Shown here: piece by piece, positions 1-8,514 of the stretch
Layout of the letters: each line of letters starts with the position of its first letter
Numbering within the stretch: the stretch's first letter is position 1
Source: CAYRMV01 sp964425255
GTDB taxonomy: Bacteria; Bacteroidota; Bacteroidia; Flavobacteriales_D; Crocinitomicaceae
Reading direction: 5' to 3'
Assembly (NCBI GenBank): GCA_964425255.1
Contig: CAYRMV010000020.1
Span: 1 to 33,255, forward strand
DNA: 33,255 nucleotides
Translations under genes and position numbers: made by a program
The notes under the pieces: generated by a model
Told to the model about the DNA's origin: nothing
Databases searched by the model: none
The model's input: the letters and a program-made list of their open reading frames with translations, nothing else

Positions 1-875
1 TCTTGATTCGCCATTTTTAATAGAATCGAAATGATTCGGTTGTTTCCGTTTTTGAAAACGTACGATTTTTGAATCCCTTGATACACAACAGGTGAAGGAA
101 AAAGTACATTTTCCATTTCTGCTTTGAGTTCAACGCCATATTCATCCAAAATGGTTGAACCATTTCCAACAAGCGTTGGAGTTGTCGTCGATTTGTAAAC
201 ACGCGCTGCATTGTTGCCATCGTTATCGATTGTTGTGGCATAATAAAAATCTCCAATTCGGAATGAAGCTGTCAAACCGGTATACCAAAAACTGTTGAGT
301 TGAGGACGAATCATCTTTTCTGCATCCAAATACTTGACAATTCCATTAGACATGTACGGATTTTCACCCAAATCGCCTCGTGAAACGGGATAAGAAGCAA
401 CATTGGTATTCGAATTTCCAGTGGTGAATCCATCGATTTTAGTAAATCCACTGTAATATCCATCTGGTCGAATGTATTCATAATCTTCGGGAGCCAAACT
501 TCGGGATTTGAAAGCCAAATTTTCGCTTTGTGGATTGAAAACAAGGTTGATGAATTTGTAATAAACTTCTTTTTTACTGGTCATACTCAACTGAAGACGA
601 TGCGTCATCGTGTTCGTCGTAATCATGTTAAATGAATTGAAATACAAGTCCAAAACATCCCCATGTTTTTGAACATGTTTCAACGAATAGGTCGTTTGAC
701 TTGGGGAATTTCCCATTTCTGTAATTGACTTTGAGCCAATTATTTCCCAACCGTTGCTCACAGAAATTGGATTTGGCACTTGTGGTTCGTTGTCAACAAC
801 AGGAAGAGTTGGTTCTTTTTTACAAGAAACCAAAAGAATGGGTGCAAAAAGAATTGATAATACTACTTTTTTCAT
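1..875 (-). CDS. Putative lipoprotein, 3' end beyond the window (partial)
   Basis: An open frame runs on the minus strand from the ATG at 873-875 to the left window edge without a stop, about 291 codons. The N-terminus is MKKVVLSILFAPILLVSC, a short basic and hydrophobic lipoprotein signal ending in a lipobox (LVSC), so Cys18 should be lipidated and the protein anchored to a membrane facing the periplasm or outside. The mature part begins with a charged and Pro-rich linker (KKEPTLPVVDNEP), then a Ser/Thr/Tyr/Asn-rich, probably beta-rich region. I recognise no domain or catalytic motif. A TACATTTG -7 element lies about 70 nt upstream (946-953). The reading frame and lipobox are seen directly; the location is inferred from the signal; function is unknown. 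Confidence 0.75.
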   Translation of the reverse strand, partial: MKKVVLSILFAPILLVSCKKEPTLPVVDNEPQVPNPISVSNGWEIIGSKSITEMGNSPSQTTYSLKHVQKHGDVLDLYFNSFNMITTNTMTHRLQLSMTSKKEVYYKFINLVFNPQSENLAFKSRSLAPEDYEYIRPDGYYSGFTKIDGFTTGNSNTNVASYPVSRGDLGENPYMSNGIVKYLDAEKMIRPQLNSFWYTGLTASFRIGDFYYATTIDNDGNNAARVYKSTTTPTLVGNGSTILDEYGVELKAEMENVLFPSPVVYQGIQKSYVFKNGNNRIISILLKMANQ

Positions 876-945
876 CGTGTGAAGGTTCGTGTTTGCATAT
901 CTCTTTTGAACACATAGCATTCAGAGTCAAACAAACGATTCACGA

Positions 946-953
946 CAAATGTA
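946..953 (-). promoter_or_regulatory. Bacteroidota -7 promoter element for the lipoprotein gene
   Basis: Read on the minus strand this is TACATTTG, a full match to the Bacteroidota housekeeping sigma -7 consensus TAnnTTTG. It would give a leader of roughly 65 nt. No clear TTG -33 box was seen, so this is a motif-based call only. Confidence 0.4.
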
Positions 954-1005
954 AGTTAGATGAAAACGGCTGGTTTACGTATAAATACGTAATATGAAAA
1001 AAAAC

Positions 1006-3684
1006 TCAATCCCCTATTTCATACTCGACTTTTTGCTGGGATTCTTCTTTGATTTTTTGAAGTTTTTCTTTCATTTTTTTGACCTTCTCATTTTCCTTTT
1101 TGGTTGGAATCGGCTCTGGAATGTCATTTCCAAAATCCATTTCGATTTTCTCACTAGGTTTTTTAATTGGTTGGTATGTTCGAATGGTTGTATCGCCTTT
1201 TTTCCAGCCAAACTCCGTTTTCAATATGGAAAGAGCTTCTTGTTTGGCTTGTTCGCGGTTTTCTTTCGCTTGTTGTTTTTTGGCTTCCTCGTCCCATTCG
1301 ATTGTCGGATTTGACAAATTGCCGTACATACGCATGAAAATTCGCACACCCGTTCCGTCGTCTTGAATGGTACCAAATTCGGTTTCCCGTTCCTTTTGGA
1401 TCAGATCCCGCAAGCGGAAAGCGAAGTGATAATCAATATCGTTTTCAAACGAATGGAAGCCAAACACTTCTAAATTCAAGGCATTGGATTCGATGGTCAT
1501 CAGCGGAATTTCCAACTTTCCGTTTTTGATATACAAGGTGTTTTCCAAGGTTTTGAACCGCAAATCCAATAGGTTTTTCTCCAATGTTTGAATGTTTTGT
1601 TTCTTCAATACCATCCGCGCTGAAGATCCACGAAGACTTTCCGTAATCGTTTTGAAAGTAGAAACTTGATTCAATCGGCCATCCAGGATTTTGATGTGGA
1701 TTTTGGCCGCAATTTGGCTTTTGTGAATTCCCCCACTCAAGTCAAAAGGAGCTGAAATTTGCATGGCAACACTGGCTTTTCCGGCAATGTTTTCCGCAAG
1801 AATGACATTTTGGTCAAAATTATTCCATTCTTGAAACAAGGATTTAAACTGAATTTCATCGCTGCGCAAATCGGCTTGCATGGCAATAAATTCGGGGTAC
1901 TGTTCCAACAAGGATAGTTTTCCAGAAATACGTGCACCTGCATTTTCAAACTGAAGATGAGCAAAATCGAGCTTTCGATTCGAAACGGTTAAATCACTAA
2001 TAATTTGAGAAAAAACATGATTTTCGAAGATAAATTTACCCAAACGAACAGAAACCCCACCATCGATATTATCGGGAAAAATAAATGATTTTTGCGGAAA
2101 AACGCCATTTGTTAGTCCATCTGAAGTCTGTTGATCGCTCAAATCTTCTTTGTGAATTTCTTGACTTTTTAGGTCGACAGTGGCTTTCAAATTCCCCGAC
2201 TTTTCCAGATACGGAATGATATTTTCAAACACACCGTTGACTGCAAAATCGGATTTTCCGATCTGAATGCGCACATTATCCAAGGATGCTTCATCGCCAT
2301 TGATTCCGATAAAACCATTGATGGATTTAAACTTTCGTGAATCATCTAGGATTTTTGCTTGGATTTCTTGCATGTTTAAATTCCCAGATCCTTCGTGCAA
2401 TTGAATACGTGATGAACCATCTATTTGTGGAAAAAACTGAACATCAAACACCGAATTGACACCCAAATTTCCTTGGATATTTTCGACAAAAGGCAAGCGA
2501 AAAATGGCATGAATGCTTGCTAAATCTAACTTGCCGTTCGCTTTGCCAACTAAGCGAGGTGCAGCAAACTGAGTGAGACGAACTTGTGCTGAAAAAGGAC
2601 CGCTTACTGTTTGAAATTTCAAGGTCGGAATATCTAAGACACTTTTCGTTGTCCCTCCCCGATTGGTATAAGTTCCTTCTAATTGAATATTCGTAAAACG
2701 CAAATTTTGACTCGGTTCCACCAACGAACCTTGCCGAATCGAAAAACGACAATCGGTGGTTGGACTTTGAGTTTTTCCCAATGGACCTGCCACCAACAAG
2801 TGAAAGTCGGCGTAACCAGACCCTTGAAGTCGATCGATTTCATCCAATTGTTGCAAGGCCAATTTGGAAGCAACTTCTTTGAGCGGAAGCTGACTAGCAT
2901 CTAATTTTAACCGAATGGAAGCTGTATCCACTTTCCCTTCAATTTGAAAAGGCAACTGAGCAATGAGTAAACGAGCTTTTGGAATGGTAATACTTCCCGA
3001 TTTTTGATCCACACGCAAAGACAAATCAAACGATGCAGATTGATTCGAAACCAAATTTACTTGATCACTACGAACTTCATTGAGGTACAAATCGCTGGTC
3101 GCTTGCAGGTAAAAAACCTCCTCGTTGAAATTCCCTTTTAACTGTAAATCATCTACTTTCGTTCGGTATGTTTGTTTTGTCACCTCGTTGATATACGAAA
3201 ACTTCAAGCCTTCGACCTGTACATTTTTCAAATCCAATTGGAGCGGAGCATCGCTCGTTTCAGTTGAATCGCTCGTTTTGAAAATCGCATAGTTGACTTG
3301 TTCCAAAGAATCGACTTTCAACCGTAAAGTTCCCGTATGAATGTTGATTTTTTGAATGTCGTATTTTTCATTCCATAAGTCGATTGGATTGAATTTTAAT
3401 TGAATTTTTTGAGAATACAACAAGGTGTCCAAATCGGTTGCATTGGGCAAAGCATCGGAAATAAAAACCTCATCAAAATCGACTGATACATTCGGAAATG
3501 TGGACCAAAAAGTAAGATCTACTTTCTCAACACGCACTTTTGCTTGCAAATGTTTGTTGATTTCAGAAACAACATATTGGATGATGTCGTCTTTAAAAAA
3601 CGCTAGTGCACCCGAAATCAGTAGGAAAATTCCGAGGATTATTCCAAAAAACCATTTCGATATGCGCCACCAACGATCATTCAT
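1006..3684 (-). CDS. AsmA-like family protein
   Basis: An 892-residue protein with one N-terminal membrane anchor (about residues 9-31, WFFGIILGIFLLISGALAFF), then a long periplasmic region. The segment right after the anchor (INKHLQAKVRVEKVDLTFWSTFPNVSVDF) is typical of AsmA N-termini. The long middle has the repetitive beta-strand character of AsmA/TamB-like proteins, and the part around residues 640-790 resembles the AsmA C-terminal region. AsmA-like proteins are envelope proteins; recent work on the superfamily links several members to lipid transport between membranes, but a precise role for this one is inference. The C-terminal ~90 residues are highly charged (many K, E, Q), probably coiled or disordered. 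Start: ATG 15 nt from the anchor codons, with a near-consensus TACTTTTA just upstream. It is followed on the same strand by the lipoprotein gene after a 130-nt gap. Confidence 0.85.
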   Translation of the reverse strand: MNDRWWRISKWFFGIILGIFLLISGALAFFKDDIIQYVVSEINKHLQAKVRVEKVDLTFWSTFPNVSVDFDEVFISDALPNATDLDTLLYSQKIQLKFNPIDLWNEKYDIQKINIHTGTLRLKVDSLEQVNYAIFKTSDSTETSDAPLQLDLKNVQVEGLKFSYINEVTKQTYRTKVDDLQLKGNFNEEVFYLQATSDLYLNEVRSDQVNLVSNQSASFDLSLRVDQKSGSITIPKARLLIAQLPFQIEGKVDTASIRLKLDASQLPLKEVASKLALQQLDEIDRLQGSGYADFHLLVAGPLGKTQSPTTDCRFSIRQGSLVEPSQNLRFTNIQLEGTYTNRGGTTKSVLDIPTLKFQTVSGPFSAQVRLTQFAAPRLVGKANGKLDLASIHAIFRLPFVENIQGNLGVNSVFDVQFFPQIDGSSRIQLHEGSGNLNMQEIQAKILDDSRKFKSINGFIGINGDEASLDNVRIQIGKSDFAVNGVFENIIPYLEKSGNLKATVDLKSQEIHKEDLSDQQTSDGLTNGVFPQKSFIFPDNIDGGVSVRLGKFIFENHVFSQIISDLTVSNRKLDFAHLQFENAGARISGKLSLLEQYPEFIAMQADLRSDEIQFKSLFQEWNNFDQNVILAENIAGKASVAMQISAPFDLSGGIHKSQIAAKIHIKILDGRLNQVSTFKTITESLRGSSARMVLKKQNIQTLEKNLLDLRFKTLENTLYIKNGKLEIPLMTIESNALNLEVFGFHSFENDIDYHFAFRLRDLIQKERETEFGTIQDDGTGVRIFMRMYGNLSNPTIEWDEEAKKQQAKENREQAKQEALSILKTEFGWKKGDTTIRTYQPIKKPSEKIEMDFGNDIPEPIPTKKENEKVKKMKEKLQKIKEESQQKVEYEIGD

Positions 3685-3808
3685 GCTGTAAAAGTATAAC
3701 GGGAATGTACGTTGTTTTGGTACATCGATTAATTTTTATTAACGATTGAAGTTGAATTACGCATCTTTACTCATTCCGCTTAGAATCCGTTTCAGGTCAA
3801 AATATTTA

Positions 3809-3816
3809 TACCTTTG
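3809..3816 (+). promoter_or_regulatory. Bacteroidota -7 promoter element for the LtaS-like gene
   Basis: TACCTTTG matches TAnnTTTG and ends 17 nt before the ATG at 3834. It lies in the divergent gap between the AsmA-like gene and this gene. Confidence 0.5.
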
Positions 3817-3833
3817 TTCATTATTTCGTAACA

Positions 3834-5702
3834 ATGGGAAAACAATATTTTTACACTTTCTTAAAACTACTCGTTTTTTGGGTTTTAGTGTTTGATTTTC
3901 AACGAATTTTGTTTTCCATCCATTTGTGGGAAAAATTGGACGGAATTTCTTTGACGGAATGGTTGATGAGTTTTGTCTACTCATTCCGACTTGATTTAGC
4001 TACCGCAGGTGCATTGACAGTATTGCCATGGTTTTGTTTTTTTCTATGGCACAACTATCCCAAAACATGGACTAAACGCTTGTTTTTTGGAATTTTATTT
4101 GTCGAAGTAATCCTTGTTGCTTTGGTTCACAGTGGTGAAATCAATGCGTATGGCGAATGGAATCACAAGCTGACTTCCCGTGTTTTTATGCATTTGGGAA
4201 ATCCTGATGAAGTGTTTCGCACAGCGGATTATAGCATGACATTTTGGTATTTTGTCTACTTGATAATCGAATTGGTTTTTGGCTGGAAATTGCTTCGTTG
4301 GTTATTTCCCCTTCAGGAAGCGAAACAAAACACAAACAAGTGGATTGGTTTGGCTTTTAGTGTTTTGTTTTTTGCGTTTGGTGGCGTTTTTTCCTTTTTG
4401 TTTTTGCGTGGCGGTTGGCAACCGATACCGATCAATATCAACGCGGCCATGTATTCCAAAAACCCAGTAACGAATGATATCTCGGTCAATTCCCTGTATT
4501 TCTTTGCGAAAAGTTACCTGATGTATAACCGCATCGACATCGACGCATATATGCCGAAAATCGATCCAACACGTGCACAACAACTTTATGCAGCAATGAA
4601 CGATTATCCCAAACAACACGATCGGTATTTCTTAAAAAACAAGCATCCCAATATTGTTGTAGTGGTGCTCGAAAGTTGGACTGCTGACGCAGTGAGTTGT
4701 TTGAGTTCGATCAAAGGATCTACACCCAACTTCGATAAACTAGCTAAGGAAGGAGTTTTGTTTTCACAAGTTCATGCTGTTTCGGGGACATCTGAAATCG
4801 GAAACGCAGCCATTTTTAGTGGATTTCCTGCTATTCCAGAGGTTTCGATCACCATGCAACCCGAAAAACACCGGAAAATTCGATCCATCAATGAAGATTT
4901 AAAACCCTTGGGTTACAGCAGTCATTATTTGTTTAGTGGCGATTTAAAATATGGAAATATTGGTGGTTATTTTCTCGATCATGGTTTCGATGAAGTAAAA
5001 GACGAAAACGACTTTCCCTCAGGTATTAAACGGGGTAAACTCAATTATTACGATGCTGATTTATACCGTTTTTTCTTACAAGAAATCAACCAAACAAAAG
5101 AGCCTTTCTTGCATTGCGCATTTACAGGAAGTACGCATTCTCCCTATGATTATCCACAAAAAGGAAAGCCGAAATTCAGCGGTGTAGAAGAGAAGTTCAT
5201 GAATTCGATTGTGTATGCCGATAACTGTTTGGGAACATTCATTCGTGCTTGTAAAAAGCAAGCCTGGTTTGACAATACCTTGTTTGTTTTTGTTGCAGAT
5301 CACGGTCATCCAAGTCCGTTGAATCAAAATCCGAGTAGCTCAGCTTACAACCGAATTCCACTCCTTTTTTGGGGAAATGTGATTGATTCAGCTTACAGAG
5401 GAAAAGAAATTGAAACCCTGGGTTCGCAAGCTGACTTAGCAACAACACTTTTGAATCAAATGGGACTTTCAACTGACGGATATCCGTGGAGCAAAGACTT
5501 GATGAATCCGTTGGTACCACAGTTTGCTTTGCACACCATCACACGTGGCTACGGTTGGATTGTTCCGTCGGGAAATTATACGTACCAAATGCAAAGCGAT
5601 TTTTGGGTCGAAGACAAGCTACCGAAAAAACAAAGGAAACAAGAAATCGAACGGTCTCATGCCTATTTGACAGAAGTGTATCGGTATTTCAAAGAATTAT
5701 AA
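3834..5702 (+). CDS. LtaS-like membrane sulfatase / phosphoglycerol-type transferase
   Basis: A 622-residue protein with five predicted transmembrane helices in the first ~195 residues (about 6-30, 46-72, 82-100, 136-158, 170-192), followed by an extracytoplasmic alkaline-phosphatase/sulfatase-fold domain (about 272-600). This is the architecture of lipoteichoic acid synthase and of OpgB/EptA-like phosphotransferases. Catalytic residues fit LtaS: metal ligand Glu280 (VVVLESW), nucleophile Thr319 (SGTSE), and Asp489-His490 (VADHGH). The family moves phosphoglycerol or phosphoethanolamine from a phospholipid onto a glycan or lipid. A Gram-negative Bacteroidota has no classical LTA, so the acceptor is unknown; a periplasmic glycan or lipid A is possible. 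It stands alone between the divergent AsmA-like gene and the downstream barrel gene. Confidence 0.9.
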   Translation: MGKQYFYTFLKLLVFWVLVFDFQRILFSIHLWEKLDGISLTEWLMSFVYSFRLDLATAGALTVLPWFCFFLWHNYPKTWTKRLFFGILFVEVILVALVHSGEINAYGEWNHKLTSRVFMHLGNPDEVFRTADYSMTFWYFVYLIIELVFGWKLLRWLFPLQEAKQNTNKWIGLAFSVLFFAFGGVFSFLFLRGGWQPIPININAAMYSKNPVTNDISVNSLYFFAKSYLMYNRIDIDAYMPKIDPTRAQQLYAAMNDYPKQHDRYFLKNKHPNIVVVVLESWTADAVSCLSSIKGSTPNFDKLAKEGVLFSQVHAVSGTSEIGNAAIFSGFPAIPEVSITMQPEKHRKIRSINEDLKPLGYSSHYLFSGDLKYGNIGGYFLDHGFDEVKDENDFPSGIKRGKLNYYDADLYRFFLQEINQTKEPFLHCAFTGSTHSPYDYPQKGKPKFSGVEEKFMNSIVYADNCLGTFIRACKKQAWFDNTLFVFVADHGHPSPLNQNPSSSAYNRIPLLFWGNVIDSAYRGKEIETLGSQADLATTLLNQMGLSTDGYPWSKDLMNPLVPQFALHTITRGYGWIVPSGNYTYQMQSDFWVEDKLPKKQRKQEIERSHAYLTEVYRYFKEL

Positions 5703-5763
5703 ATTTTTCCAAGCATAAAACAAATTGGAATAAAGTTACGTTACTTGAGGTAAATTATTTCCT

Positions 5764-7230
5764 ATGCATCGCATCATCTTATCCATCCTAGTTCCACTTG
5801 CAATTATAAATACGCAAGCGCAAACTCCCGAACCCAAAAGTCAATTTTCAGTGGCGTTGGTTCAAGGAGTCAATCGTTCCAACATTGATAAAACAGCAGG
5901 AACGAAATTACATTTTGAACCCAGTTTTGCATCCAATCATTCGTTCCAATTTCGGTATCGGTATCGGTTCAACCCAAAATGGTATGCTGAGTTGGGTTTG
6001 GGTGCAGGCATTCAAGGATTCAATGAAAAAAACCCACTTTACAACGATTATTCACTTTGGAGCTACCAAGTGTTCGCACAATCGCGCACCGAATTTCAGG
6101 CTGCTTACACCCTTTTTTCAAAAGGAAACAAATCGATTAATCTCCCCTTTGGATTTGGATGGAATCGCCTTGGATCTGTGTTAAGTGAAAGTTCATCCAG
6201 TGGTCCAACTGGAAACACAAAACTTCGAACAGAAACCAATAGTAAGATAAAACCTTATGTTCTTCTTGGAGGAGAATACCAAGTCCAAACAAAACGAAAA
6301 GACTATGTTTCCTTACTGTTGTTTTACCAATATGGCTTTCAAAATGCAATCTCAGGCAACTACGTATCTTGGGGAAATGATATCTCTTCAAGCGGTAATA
6401 TCCATCAAACATCGCGTGGAGTTTACTTTGGAATGGCATACACCTTTTCACAAATACAACGGAAAGAATGCATAGCAGAACTCAAACAATCTGGCGAATT
6501 AAATGATCGAGAAGCAAGAAAAAGTAGAAAAAAAGAAAAGCGATACATCGATCCAAAAAGCACCTATCTATCATTGGGAATTGGTTGGGCTAGTGCACAA
6601 AATACAGTAAAAACAAAAAACACCCCTTTCAAAAATGGTGGATTTGCCAGTATGCAACCACGCATTGCATTGGAAAAAGGAATTCGAAATGGCTTTTTCT
6701 GGGAGGCTGAATACAATTTTTTTGAGTTTTGGAATGTTATCAGTTCTAAGAATGAAATTGGAACGATGGGATCGAATGCATTTTTTGGACATTTTATTCA
6801 GGGTGGATTTGGATATCGCATTCAAAACAAACAAACTTTGTTTCAATTTTTTAATGTTCACGCTGGTCTAGGTTTGGCCACCCATTTTGCACCTGACTCT
6901 TATTTAAGTAATCAGACTGTTACTATTTCAGATACAAACAATATCGTAAAAGCACAAATAACTGACTCTAGTTACATCGTTGGAAAATTAATGCCCATCG
7001 GTTATCTAGGTATTTCCAAAGACATTCGATTGACTGAAAAACTGACTCTATCCCTGCAATTCAAGCAACAATTGGGAATAAATGCGGCGTTGCGTTCCGA
7101 CAAAACATACATTTCAGCAACCAATCCAACACCCATTTCCGGATATTCTGTACTAAATGGCACAGCTCGCAGTTTTCAGATTGGACTCAAGTACCTAATT
7201 CGACCAAAGGAGTTGAGTAAGTTGGAATGA
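5764..7230 (+). CDS. Secreted outer-membrane beta-barrel-like protein, two similar halves
   Basis: A 488-residue protein with a signal peptide (MHRIILSILVPLAIINTQAQ, likely cut after QAQ). The mature protein has alternating hydrophobic/polar strands rich in aromatic residues and Gly (FQFRYRYRFNPKWYAELGLG, YGFQNAISGNYVSWG), as in small outer-membrane barrels. It looks like two such regions, about residues 28-230 and 265-485, joined by a strongly basic linker near 240-260 (DREARKSRKKEKRYIDPK). Both halves begin alike (SQFSVALVQGVNRSN versus STYLSLGIGWASAQN) and both end in strand-like segments near FQIGLKYLI or FGMAYTF. No enzyme motif is visible. Function is unknown; the surface location is inferred from composition. 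A weak inverted repeat (TTCCAA/TTGGAA) separates it from the gene upstream. Confidence 0.75.
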   Translation: MHRIILSILVPLAIINTQAQTPEPKSQFSVALVQGVNRSNIDKTAGTKLHFEPSFASNHSFQFRYRYRFNPKWYAELGLGAGIQGFNEKNPLYNDYSLWSYQVFAQSRTEFQAAYTLFSKGNKSINLPFGFGWNRLGSVLSESSSSGPTGNTKLRTETNSKIKPYVLLGGEYQVQTKRKDYVSLLLFYQYGFQNAISGNYVSWGNDISSSGNIHQTSRGVYFGMAYTFSQIQRKECIAELKQSGELNDREARKSRKKEKRYIDPKSTYLSLGIGWASAQNTVKTKNTPFKNGGFASMQPRIALEKGIRNGFFWEAEYNFFEFWNVISSKNEIGTMGSNAFFGHFIQGGFGYRIQNKQTLFQFFNVHAGLGLATHFAPDSYLSNQTVTISDTNNIVKAQITDSSYIVGKLMPIGYLGISKDIRLTEKLTLSLQFKQQLGINAALRSDKTYISATNPTPISGYSVLNGTARSFQIGLKYLIRPKELSKLE

Positions 7231-7255
7231 TTTTTCAAAATCGATACGGAATGTG

Positions 7256-7263
7256 TACCTTTG
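7256..7263 (+). promoter_or_regulatory. -7 promoter element abutting the rlmN start
   Basis: TACCTTTG (TAnnTTTG) ends only 4 nt before the ATG at 7268. A longer in-frame GTG start at 7253 would lie inside or ahead of this promoter, so the ATG is preferred and the mRNA may be leaderless. Confidence 0.55.
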
Positions 7264-7267
7264 TGAC

Positions 7268-8347
7268 ATGGAATCACGCAAACACAACATTCGCAATTTG
7301 ACGCTTCCTGAGTTGCAAGATGCTTTCTTGGGCTTGGGAGAAAAACGGTTTCGTGCGCAACAAGTTTTCGAATGGCTGTGGAAAAAAAATGCTGGTTCGT
7401 TTGAAGAAATGACCAACCTGAGCAAGGATTTTCGTGACAAGTTGGAAATGCATTATTTCATTGACAAAATTTATTTGGATGATCAACAAATCAGTTCAGA
7501 TAAAACCATCAAATGTGCTTTTCAAGTAGAACAAGGAAAAGTTGTTGAAGGTGTTTTGATTCCAACAAGTTCTCGCATGACAGCGTGTATTTCTTCGCAA
7601 GTAGGATGTAGTTTGGCATGTACTTTCTGCGCCACAGGTCGATTGAAATTGATGCGGAACTTGACAGCGGGAGAGATTGTAGATCAAGTTGTTTACTTAA
7701 AAAACCAAGCCGAACAACGTTATGGACAAACCTTGAGTAACATTGTTTACATGGGAATGGGTGAGCCTTTATTGAACTACAAAAACGTCCTTCGATCCAC
7801 AGAAATTTTGACTTCCGAATCTGGATTAGGCATGTCACCACGAAGAATTACCGTTTCCACCGCTGGAATTGCTAAGATGATCAAAAAACTGGGCGATGAT
7901 GAAGTGAAATTTAACTTGGCATTATCACTCCATGCGGCCAACGATGCTAAGCGGGACAAAATCATGGAGATCAATGAAACCAACAATTTAGAATCGTTGC
8001 GTGAGGCCTTGGAATATTTCCATGAAAAAACAGGTTCACGTGTCACATTTGAATACATCATTTTCAACGGTTTCAACGACGAAATTCAAGACGCGCGGGA
8101 ACTAGCTGAATTTGCGAAATGTGTTCCGTGCAAAATAAACATCATCGAATACAATCCTATCGATGGGGGCGAATTTCGACAAGCGGATCCGTTCAAAGTC
8201 GATGCTTTTGCCCGTTTTTTAGAAGAACGCAATTTGGTTGTGAATGTACGAAGAAGTCGAGGTAAAGACATCGATGCCGCATGCGGACAATTGGCAAACA
8301 AGAACAAAGCAATTTCACCTGAAGAACGCCTTTTAAAAACAAACTAA
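7268..8347 (+). CDS. rlmN: Dual-specificity 23S rRNA/tRNA adenine C2 methyltransferase RlmN
   Basis: A 359-residue radical-SAM enzyme that methylates C2 of A2503 in 23S rRNA and of A37 in some tRNAs. The radical-SAM cluster motif CxxxCxxC is present (Cys114, Cys118, Cys121, in CSLACTFCATG), followed by a GMGEPLLN SAM-binding motif. The C-terminal GKDIDAACGQLA carries the conserved cysteine (Cys339) that forms the methylene transfer intermediate. Length and motif order are normal for the family. The ATG start was chosen over an upstream GTG because a TAnnTTTG promoter element sits between them. The stop codon overlaps the start of a small membrane protein gene (TAATG), so the two are probably co-translated. 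Confidence 0.96.
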   Translation: MESRKHNIRNLTLPELQDAFLGLGEKRFRAQQVFEWLWKKNAGSFEEMTNLSKDFRDKLEMHYFIDKIYLDDQQISSDKTIKCAFQVEQGKVVEGVLIPTSSRMTACISSQVGCSLACTFCATGRLKLMRNLTAGEIVDQVVYLKNQAEQRYGQTLSNIVYMGMGEPLLNYKNVLRSTEILTSESGLGMSPRRITVSTAGIAKMIKKLGDDEVKFNLALSLHAANDAKRDKIMEINETNNLESLREALEYFHEKTGSRVTFEYIIFNGFNDEIQDARELAEFAKCVPCKINIIEYNPIDGGEFRQADPFKVDAFARFLEERNLVVNVRRSRGKDIDAACGQLANKNKAISPEERLLKTN

Positions 8348-8505
8348 TGCTTTGGATCGCCTCAATAGGAATCGGTATTATACTCGGTTTTTTGAATGCA
8401 ATGTACTGGCAACGCGATGGACATCCGTTTTGGCGCACTTTTTATTTTAGTTCAATACTTGGATTTGGGCTTTGCCTGGCAGTTTACAAGTTTTTTTTCA
8501 AATAA
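8347..8505 (+). CDS. Small membrane protein, 52 residues
   Basis: The ATG at 8347-8349 overlaps the rlmN stop (TAATG), and the frame ends at TAA 8503-8505. The product starts MLWIASIGIGIILGFLNAMY and ends with a second hydrophobic stretch, SSILGFGLCLAVYKFFF. It therefore appears to be a two-helix hairpin with a polar middle (WQRDGHPFWR). The tight overlap and clean two-helix pattern support a real gene rather than a chance frame. It is too short for family recognition, and the function is unknown. It is followed by the convergent dxr gene after 9 nt. Confidence 0.6.
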   Translation: MLWIASIGIGIILGFLNAMYWQRDGHPFWRTFYFSSILGFGLCLAVYKFFFK

Positions 8506-8514
8506 AAACTTAAG

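Noticed and set aside
17..544. Minus-strand open frames within the left edge
   Set aside because: They are in other frames of the lipoprotein gene, which is open through the whole interval to the window edge.
994..1366. Plus-strand open frames rich in Phe/Leu opposite the AsmA-like gene
   Set aside because: They are antisense shadows of the Lys/Glu-rich C-terminal codons of the AsmA-like protein; no start context or conserved feature.
5150..5158. TTATCCACA, a perfect DnaA box, inside the LtaS-like gene
   Set aside because: A single 9-mer inside a coding sequence (Asp-Tyr-Pro-Gln codons). About 0.25 such matches are expected by chance in 33 kb on both strands, and there is no cluster or AT-rich unwinding region.
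5703..5763. TTCCAA/TTGGAA inverted repeat as a terminator
   Set aside because: The stem has only six pairs with few GC and no T-run follows, so termination is not supported.
8035..8048. TTCACGTGTCAC in rlmN as a fourth parS site
   Set aside because: Only the CACGTG core and one flank match; the right flank diverges, so it does not fit the parS consensus.
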